Below are positions 14,440 through 19,341 of a stretch of 19,341 nt of DNA, one piece after another; the stretch's first letter is position 1, and each line of letters starts with the position of its first letter. The stretch comes from an uncultured Eubacterium sp. (lineage in GTDB: Bacteria; Bacillota; Clostridia; Lachnospirales; Lachnospiraceae), in the NCBI GenBank assembly GCA_900551945.1, contig URYE01000053.1, forward strand, positions 1 to 19,341, given 5' to 3'. The position numbers and the translations under genes are program-made. The notes under the pieces are model-generated. The model saw only the letters and a program-made list of their open reading frames with translations, did no database searches and was not told the DNA's origin.

Positions 14440-15252
14440 TTACTGAAGAAGTGAAAGAACACCCTGATTCTGCTGATTTGCCTGAGCAAGCATTGACTGA
14501 CCAGCCTGTAAAAGGATGTTATTCTTGCTGTATTCAACCATTTCTTTAGCCATATCTGTATCACGAATACGAGATTCAGCTGCTGATGTATTCTCACTTG
14601 TTGTATCAAGGTTGTTGATTGTATGCTCAAGTCTGTTCTGAATAGCACCAAGCTTAGAACGATTTGAAGATACTTTGTTAATAGCTTCCTGTATACTAGT
14701 AATCGCATTACCTGCTTTATCATTTGATGATACATCTAAATTATTTACAGTTAAATCACTTGCACCTAAAGATGAAATTGATATACTTATTGTCTGTCCT
14801 TCAAGAGAACCAACCTGAAGCTTCTTATCATTAAAGTCACCATTCAATAAGTTCATAGTGTTAAACTGAGTTGTATCTTTAATTCTATCAATTTCTGATG
14901 CAAGCTGAGTTATCTCATCACCAATAGCAGTTCTATCATCATCTGTGTTAGTATCATTAGCTGCCTGTGTAGCTAATTCATTCATTCTCTGTAAGATAGA
15001 ATGTGTTTCATTAAGAGCACCTTCAGCTATCTGAATAAGTGAGATACCATCCTGTGCATTAGAAGAAGCCTTATCAAGACCTCTAATCTGGCTTCTCATC
15101 TTTTCTGAAATTGAAAGACCAGCAGCATCATCACCAGCTCTGTTAATTCTATAACCTGATGATAACTTCTCTGTTGACTTTGACTGTGCACTTGAAACGC
15201 CACTTAACTGTCTGTTTGTGTTCATAGCTGACATATTGTGTTGTACTACCAT
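14440..15252 (-). CDS. hag: Flagellin, 270 aa, main filament protein
   Basis: This is the filament subunit, exported by the flagellar type III apparatus. The N-terminal MVVQHNMSAMNTNRQ, KLSSGYRINRAGDDAAGLSI and DGISLIQIAEGALNE, and the C-terminal LGAIQNRLEH, ESRIRDTDMAKEMVEYSK and VLSLLQ, are the D0/D1 helices. The centre (residues 130-185) is very short, so there is almost no exposed variable domain. The start is the ATG at 15252 after AAGGAGG; an upstream in-frame ATG would run through the leader hairpin and add 14 alien residues. R89, L93 and E113 correspond by alignment to the three Salmonella FliC residues central to TLR5 binding (R90, L94, E114). It has its own sigma-D promoter and terminator, and a leader with candidate CsrA sites. 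The fliT-like, fliS, fliD and flaG genes lie upstream on the same strand. Confidence 0.97.
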   Translation of the reverse strand: MVVQHNMSAMNTNRQLSGVSSAQSKSTEKLSSGYRINRAGDDAAGLSISEKMRSQIRGLDKASSNAQDGISLIQIAEGALNETHSILQRMNELATQAANDTNTDDDRTAIGDEITQLASEIDRIKDTTQFNTMNLLNGDFNDKKLQVGSLEGQTISISISSLGASDLTVNNLDVSSNDKAGNAITSIQEAINKVSSNRSKLGAIQNRLEHTINNLDTTSENTSAAESRIRDTDMAKEMVEYSKNNILLQAGQSMLAQANQQNQGVLSLLQ

Positions 15253-15258
15253 AATTAT

Positions 15259-15293
15259 TTCCTCCTTGAATATCCTGTGGCTTCCTTGCCACA
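15259..15293 (-). promoter_or_regulatory. Flagellin leader with two candidate CsrA sites
   Basis: In the transcript UGUGGC (complement of 15288-15293) pairs with GCCACA (15276-15281), leaving AAGGAA as the loop. This places the CsrA motif ANGGA in a hairpin loop. A second AAGGA lies in the Shine-Dalgarno AAGGAGG (15261-15267), about ten bases downstream. Bacillus subtilis hag has the same pattern, a hairpin site plus a site over the ribosome binding site, controlled by CsrA and FliW. csrA and fliW themselves are not in this window. Confidence 0.65.
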
Positions 15294-15341
15294 AAGTTAA
15301 TTAATTAGTTCAATAACATATATTTGCTATTGTTATTTATT

Positions 15342-15368
15342 ATATCGGACATTGTTTTTTAAACTTTA
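15342..15368 (-). promoter_or_regulatory. Sigma-D promoter of flagellin
   Basis: Minus strand TAAAGTTT (15361-15368), then 13 bases including the leading CC of the box, then CGATAT (15342-15347); the full -10 element reads CCGATAT. This matches the Gram-positive sigma-D consensus closely. The leader is about 80 bases. Confidence 0.9.
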
Positions 15369-15400
15369 GCCCCTATATAAAATTTTTTTATTTTAATAGT

Positions 15401-15880
15401 CTACTTTTTCTTGTCCATAAATTGTGGTGCATAATCTATATTTCTTTGTACCTTATAATAAGCACTTGCCGTTTTAGTACTTTTCTTAGCATTCTGTATA
15501 TCGGCTTTCATCCTGTTAAACTTTCGCCCAACAATAACCTTATTCCTTGACTCTTGTGCCTGCACCTTTACACTTAGAGCTGTTATTTCTTTTATTAAGC
15601 CTTGTAATTGCTTTATCTGTTCTGAATAAGCCTGCTTATTATCTCCAATTGAAGCCTTAACTCTTTCAAATAAAGCTTCAAAGCCCTTGTCAAGCTCAAG
15701 CAACTTATCTATTAACTCACCCTTTTGCTCAATATTTGAATAAAATTCACTGTCATTAAATGATGAATTATCCATCATTGCCATATTAGCTTGACTTATA
15801 TTAAGCTCTGATATCTGTTGCAATATATCTCTTTTCATTACAAGGCTTTCTATCATCATCTGAAGATAACTATCTGTCAT
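15401..15880 (-). CDS. FliT/FlgN-like flagellar export chaperone, 159 aa
   Basis: The sequence is helical throughout: a heptad-like stretch at residues 1-60 and a long coiled-coil at 60-130 (KGELIDKLLELDKGFEALFE, then many Lys/Gln/Glu heptads). It has no signal peptide or membrane segment. In Firmicutes the gene after fliS is usually fliT, the chaperone for the cap protein FliD, and size and structure agree. A conserved motif that would separate FliT from FlgN is not visible, so the name is positional. The C-terminal YKVQRNIDYAPQFMDKKK is lysine-rich and unlike Bacillus FliT, which is also shorter. ATG at 15880 has GGGAG nine bases upstream; GTG at 15883 is an alternative. It sits 37 bases after fliS, so it is in the same operon. 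Confidence 0.75.
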   Translation of the reverse strand: MTDSYLQMMIESLVMKRDILQQISELNISQANMAMMDNSSFNDSEFYSNIEQKGELIDKLLELDKGFEALFERVKASIGDNKQAYSEQIKQLQGLIKEITALSVKVQAQESRNKVIVGRKFNRMKADIQNAKKSTKTASAYYKVQRNIDYAPQFMDKKK

Positions 15881-15917
15881 CACACAGCACTCCCTTTAAT
15901 GAATACATCTTGTTTAC

Positions 15918-16298
15918 TTATACACTTTTAGTATTTTTCATTACTTCTTTCCAAGTATCTCTCATTTCTCTTAGCTCTACAAGCGCCGTTTCTATATCTT
16001 CTGTTTTTTTAGAAACATTAGCTCTGACCAACAAATTATATATATACTTATATATGTTCTCAAAGTCTTCTGCTACTGGATACTTGTGATTAAGTGTAGC
16101 TCTCAATTCTTCTATAATTGCCTGTGCCTTTTTTAAATTATTATGAACTTTCATAATATCTTTTTGCTCAACACCAATAATTGCCACATTACAGAACTTA
16201 ATTGCTCCCTCATATAAAAGCAATGTAAGCTCTGCTGGTGAAGCTGTAAGCACTTTATTATTATTATATTGTGAATATGCCTGTTGATTAATAGCCAT
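15918..16298 (-). CDS. fliS: FliS, flagellin export chaperone, 126 aa
   Basis: FliS binds the C-terminal end of flagellin in the cytoplasm and stops it polymerising before export. The family signature is near the N-terminus: QQAYSQYNNNKVLTASPAEL, then TLLLYEGAIKFCNVA, and the four-helix pattern continues to WKEVMKN. Length is typical. The start is the ATG at 16298 after GAGAGG; an upstream in-frame ATG at 16331 would add 11 residues before the ribosome site. It lies between fliD and the fliT-like gene, the order usual in Firmicutes. In Bacillus FliS and FliW compete for flagellin, which links it to the candidate CsrA control of the flagellin leader here. Confidence 0.95.
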   Translation of the reverse strand: MAINQQAYSQYNNNKVLTASPAELTLLLYEGAIKFCNVAIIGVEQKDIMKVHNNLKKAQAIIEELRATLNHKYPVAEDFENIYKYIYNLLVRANVSKKTEDIETALVELREMRDTWKEVMKNTKSV

Positions 16299-16389
16299 CT
16301 TTATATCCTCTCTTTTAACTGTATAATTCATTAGAACAAATTTCTACAATATATTATATATCACAACACACTTATACGCAAACAATAAT

Positions 16390-18708
16390 TTAACTAAAGT
16401 AGCTTGAAAGCGATGACTGTTGAGAATTAAGTGAAGCCAGTGCTGACTCCATACTTGAAAACTTCTTATAATAAAAATCTTCCCAAGTTGATATTTGTGT
16501 CTCTTTATCCGATATCTTCGTTGTATAATCAGAATATTCTTTTGCCATCTCTTTGTCGTTATATACTTTTAATGAACTACTAAGCGATGTAGCCTGCATT
16601 TTCTTTCCCAAGTCTGAATATAAGTCAGCAGACAACTTTGAGAAGAATGATATAACAGTATCTGGGTCACTTGCAATTGCTGCTTTTAACTTATCTTCAT
16701 TAGATTTTGATACACTATCATCACTATCACCATCTATATGTAATACGCCCTTTTCATTCTCTCCGGAAGAAAAATAGCCTGCTGTTGATATTCCAAAGCT
16801 TGACAATGAATATGACTTACCATTAATAGTATATGACTTAAGCATATCATTTTTCATCATTGATGAGATTGAACTTAGTGTACTATCACGTCTAAGAAGT
16901 GATGTCTTAACTTTATTCTCCCATTCTGTTATCTGGTCATCTGTCATTGCTGACTTTTCATCACTTGTAAGGGGTTCATATCCTTTTGCACTCGCTGCAT
17001 TATAAGCTGTATCTATCTCTTTTATAAGACTATTATAATCACTTATAAGGCTTTTTATTGCATCATACATACCATCAACGTCATTGTCAGTTGTAATAGT
17101 TATCTCATTGTCACCTGTAAGTGCTGTTGCTGTAATTGTAAGGCCGTTGATTGAATATGTATTAGTGTTATTAGTGAACTTTGCACCATTAAGTTCTATT
17201 TCGGAGTCTTCTGCATATACTCTCTTTGCACTTGTATCTGTTGATGTCTGCGATACCCCTAACAAAGCATAATCTTCATCAGTAGCTGTTCCTGCATTAA
17301 TTCTATCAGCTGCCGCTATAGCTTTTTCGGCATATTCATACTGTGATGTAGCTGTCGCTTTATATTTATTAATAGCCGCAGTATCATCATTTCCTACTGC
17401 TGTTTCTGCATATGAATATGTGTAATTTTCTGTATCAATTTTACCATCTTCACCTACATATTGTTGCATATTGTTGTCAATAATATATATCTTACCCTCT
17501 TCAGCATTTATTGTATATGCACTGTCTAAAGCTCCAAAGCCTGCCTCTTCATACATATTAGCAATTTTTTCAGTATTGCTATCAAGCTTTGACTGCGCAC
17601 TATCAATCTGTTGTTGAGTTGATGTCTGAAGCTTTGTAGCTGCTTCTATTTTGCCTGTAGTAAGACTTGAGATACTATTTAATGCTGCAAGTTGCTTTTT
17701 TGCTTCTGCTTTCTCATCATCTGTGCTTATATCACTTTTAGCTGTTTCATTCCACGCATCTATTTTAGCTTGAAGGTCTTTTTGTGCCTGCTCAATATTA
17801 GCACCATCATCACCAGCTGTTGAGATAAATTCATTTATATATTTTAACTTTAAATTAGCTGTTTCCTTATCTGATGTCGCTGATTTAATATTGCTAAGAT
17901 AAGTACTTACATTACTATTAAAAGAGCTTACATCACTGTTATACTTAGACTCAGCATAACTGCTTGCATAAGTATCTGCATCAGAATAACTATTAACCAA
18001 ACTCTTATATGAAGCTACTATATTGTCAATATTGTCCACTGATGTATCAGCAAGCCCTAATGAACTAAGTGCTTTCATACCACTTTCACTAGCTGCTGTT
18101 AGTGAAAATTCGTGTTCTGTTCCTGAATTTTTAGAACTTACAAAGAACCTTTGGTTAGTTTCATCAAAACTTGCATTAACACCTGCTGCCTTTAATTGTG
18201 ATACTAAATTATCCACTGTCATATCATCAGATAATTGTATGTTAGTAGTATTTCCATCTGCTGTTACTTGAAGACTTCCTGATGTACCACTTCCTATATT
18301 TGTTATATCACTAAGCTTAGTTGTACCTGTAACTTTAGTTGTACTTCCATTCGAGTCTGTTGCAGATATTACTCCACCTGTCAAGTATCCTGCCTTTGCA
18401 AGCTTATTCACCTTAAGCTTTTGTGTTCCTGTAACTGCTGAAGTTGAAGCATCAACAGCTGCATAATTTGAATTAGATACTGTTGCTTTTTTAAGATTGT
18501 AATTCTTTGAAAAACGTGATGTACTTAATGAACCTGTATAGAATGAATATATCTTACTATTCATAGTACTCCACTTTTCCTGTTTCCAAGAAAGTTTTGT
18601 TTGTGCTTTTACAAGGTTATCTTTTTGTAATCTATACCCTGACACCAACGCCGATACTAAAGATTCTGTATCAAGACCTGATGACATACCTGAAAGTCTT
18701 ATAGGCAT
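16390..18708 (-). CDS. fliD: FliD, filament cap protein, 772 aa, with a large insertion
   Basis: FliD forms the cap under which exported flagellin folds. Residues 1-100 are FliD_N (RLSGMSSGLDTESLVSALVS at the start). Residues 500-545 (NGAKFTNNTNTYSINGLTIT) and 545-772 are the remainder with FliD_C. Between them, from about residue 225 to 495, sits an insertion rich in Ser, Asp, Ala and Lys. It is largely helical with coiled-coil character at 275-385 and includes a Tyr-rich part (400-470). It makes this FliD much longer than the common 450-550 residues. By position it would be on the outer face of the cap. GGAGG precedes the ATG. The gene follows flaG by 18 bases. An adhesive or glycan-contacting role for the insert is only a guess. 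Confidence 0.95.
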   Translation of the reverse strand: MPIRLSGMSSGLDTESLVSALVSGYRLQKDNLVKAQTKLSWKQEKWSTMNSKIYSFYTGSLSTSRFSKNYNLKKATVSNSNYAAVDASTSAVTGTQKLKVNKLAKAGYLTGGVISATDSNGSTTKVTGTTKLSDITNIGSGTSGSLQVTADGNTTNIQLSDDMTVDNLVSQLKAAGVNASFDETNQRFFVSSKNSGTEHEFSLTAASESGMKALSSLGLADTSVDNIDNIVASYKSLVNSYSDADTYASSYAESKYNSDVSSFNSNVSTYLSNIKSATSDKETANLKLKYINEFISTAGDDGANIEQAQKDLQAKIDAWNETAKSDISTDDEKAEAKKQLAALNSISSLTTGKIEAATKLQTSTQQQIDSAQSKLDSNTEKIANMYEEAGFGALDSAYTINAEEGKIYIIDNNMQQYVGEDGKIDTENYTYSYAETAVGNDDTAAINKYKATATSQYEYAEKAIAAADRINAGTATDEDYALLGVSQTSTDTSAKRVYAEDSEIELNGAKFTNNTNTYSINGLTITATALTGDNEITITTDNDVDGMYDAIKSLISDYNSLIKEIDTAYNAASAKGYEPLTSDEKSAMTDDQITEWENKVKTSLLRRDSTLSSISSMMKNDMLKSYTINGKSYSLSSFGISTAGYFSSGENEKGVLHIDGDSDDSVSKSNEDKLKAAIASDPDTVISFFSKLSADLYSDLGKKMQATSLSSSLKVYNDKEMAKEYSDYTTKISDKETQISTWEDFYYKKFSSMESALASLNSQQSSLSSYFS

Positions 18709-18726
18709 ATTAACACCTCCATTTAA

Positions 18727-19170
18727 TTATCGTCTTTCATCAACGAGGAGTCCTGCAAGTTCCCATGCCTTTGCAATCATCTTTAAGGCTTTATCAGATG
18801 GAATTTCTTTGATTACCTCGTCTGTTTCCTTGTCTTTAATTGTAATTGTAACTCTATGAGTTGGTTCATTATAACCAAACTCTGCTACCGTATTACGATT
18901 AATTAATTTATTAATTTCTTTAATGTCTGGCATTTGTCTTTGAGCATTACCGTCGTCCTGATTTTTGCTCTTGCTCTGACTATCTGAATTATTAGCTGCA
19001 CCCTCATTTGTCTTACTAATTACTTGTGTTGAGTAATCTGATGTAACATTAACTGCATCTGATGTATTAATACTAACTTTAGATACACTTTCTACGGGTT
19101 TTGCCTGTGTTACTGCCTGACTTTGATAATTCTGAGCACCTGCTGCTCCCTTTACTGCTTCAATTCCCAT
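18727..19170 (-). CDS. flaG: FlaG, flagellar filament-associated protein, 147 aa
   Basis: FlaG-family proteins influence filament length and are usually encoded just before fliD, as here. The conserved domain is residues 80-147: INKLINRNTVAEFGYNEPTH, RVTITIKDKETDEVIKEIPS, then KMIAKAWELAGLLVDERR. The first 75 residues are Ser/Gln/Asn-rich and probably disordered. ATG at 19170 has AGGTGG five bases before it; a GTG three codons earlier lies within the ribosome site and is less likely. It is the first gene of the flaG-fliD-fliS-fliT-like operon within the window. Confidence 0.93.
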   Translation of the reverse strand: MGIEAVKGAAGAQNYQSQAVTQAKPVESVSKVSINTSDAVNVTSDYSTQVISKTNEGAANNSDSQSKSKNQDDGNAQRQMPDIKEINKLINRNTVAEFGYNEPTHRVTITIKDKETDEVIKEIPSDKALKMIAKAWELAGLLVDERR

Positions 19171-19341
19171 TGTATCCACCTGCCACTTAAAATATAGACA
19201 AACATATCCATATCAAGAAATCGGACGTTTTACAAACATTCCTTACTGCTTCATCGTGTATGCTTTCGTAATCATAAATGACATACTACTTACAAGTTCT
19301 TGTACACTCCACAGTCGTAAATTCCCGACTTAGCCATCGGT
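19171..19341 (-). promoter_or_regulatory. Leader of the flaG operon, possibly with the 3' end of a c-di-GMP-I (GEMM) riboswitch
   Basis: No gene of useful length is seen. On the minus strand the window opens with ACCGATGG, which matches the 3' end of the GEMM-I consensus; the remainder would be outside. Three short stems follow: 19313-19317 with 19326-19330, 19292-19296 with 19299-19303, and 19258-19262 with 19282-19286. GEMM riboswitches do precede flagellar operons in Clostridia, but eight bases are thin evidence. Confidence 0.3.
19218..19245 (-). promoter_or_regulatory. Weak sigma-D-like promoter for flaG
   Basis: Minus strand TAAG (19242-19245) then 17 bases then CCGATTT (19218-19224). 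Box spacing is one base longer than at the flagellin promoter and the boxes are imperfect. The predicted leader is about 40 bases. If real, the structured region to its right belongs to a different transcript. Confidence 0.3.

Noticed and set aside
14346..14735. Minus-strand open frame overlapping the end of flagellin
   Set aside because: It lies in another frame of a certain gene, runs through the terminator, and has no ribosome site.
19258..19341. Short peptides such as MAKSGIYDCG... on the minus strand, and an IS200/IS605 right end
   Set aside because: The frames are under 20 residues without ribosome sites. No transposase or clear element end could be recognised, so only a structured leader is reported.
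1..19341. tRNA, rRNA, insertion sequence, integrase or attachment sites
   Set aside because: None was recognised on either strand by eye; the decay seen here is by point changes and a one-base deletion, not insertions.

Overview
The window looks like a flagellar and surface-glycan accessory region from a low-GC, motile, Gram-positive anaerobe, most likely a Lachnospiraceae-type Clostridium relative (Roseburia, Lachnospira or Butyrivibrio group). The reasons are the very AT-rich sequence, strong AGGAGG ribosome binding sites, a flagellin of the MVVQHNMSAMN type, the flaG-fliD-fliS-fliT-like-flagellin order, and sigma-D (FliA-type) promoters. Species cannot be fixed from the sequence alone.

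Layout. (1) 1-1201: tail of an off-window terminator, then a LicD-family gene whose aligned start codon is ATA rather than ATG. (2) 1184-4632, minus strand: three exported proteins. A membrane-anchored 182-residue protein and a 238-residue secreted protein follow a candidate sigma-D promoter. A 570-residue secreted Ser/Thr-rich protein ends with the same domain as the 238-residue protein. (3) 4824-5909, minus: a second, divergent flagellin gene broken by one in-frame TAA. (4) 6126-11781: a methyltransferase with a kinase-like C-terminal half, an intact CgeB-like glycosyltransferase, a second LicD gene, and a CgeB paralogue broken by a frameshift and a nonsense codon. (5) 11787-14130, minus: an IspD/TarI-like cytidylyltransferase and a LicC-LicA-type cytidylyltransferase/choline-kinase fusion. 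(6) 14385-19170, minus: the main flagellin with terminator, sigma-D promoter and a leader carrying two candidate CsrA sites, preceded by a fliT-like gene, fliS, fliD with a large insertion, and flaG. (7) 19171-19341: leader of the flaG operon, possibly the 3' end of a structured RNA.

How the genes may work together (inference). The kinase/cytidylyltransferase fusion would make a CDP-activated amino alcohol such as CDP-choline. The LicD enzymes would move the phospho-group to a glycan, and CgeB-like transferases plus the methyltransferase would build or trim that glycan. Location between two flagellin genes suggests flagellin as acceptor, although a cell-surface polymer is possible. The most novel part is the exported 182/238/570 set: the 182/238 pair has a promoter matching the flagellin promoter in boxes and spacing, so it may be a surface structure made together with flagella.

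Genes are being lost here. There are two clear pseudogenes and one suspect start codon, each beside an intact paralogue.
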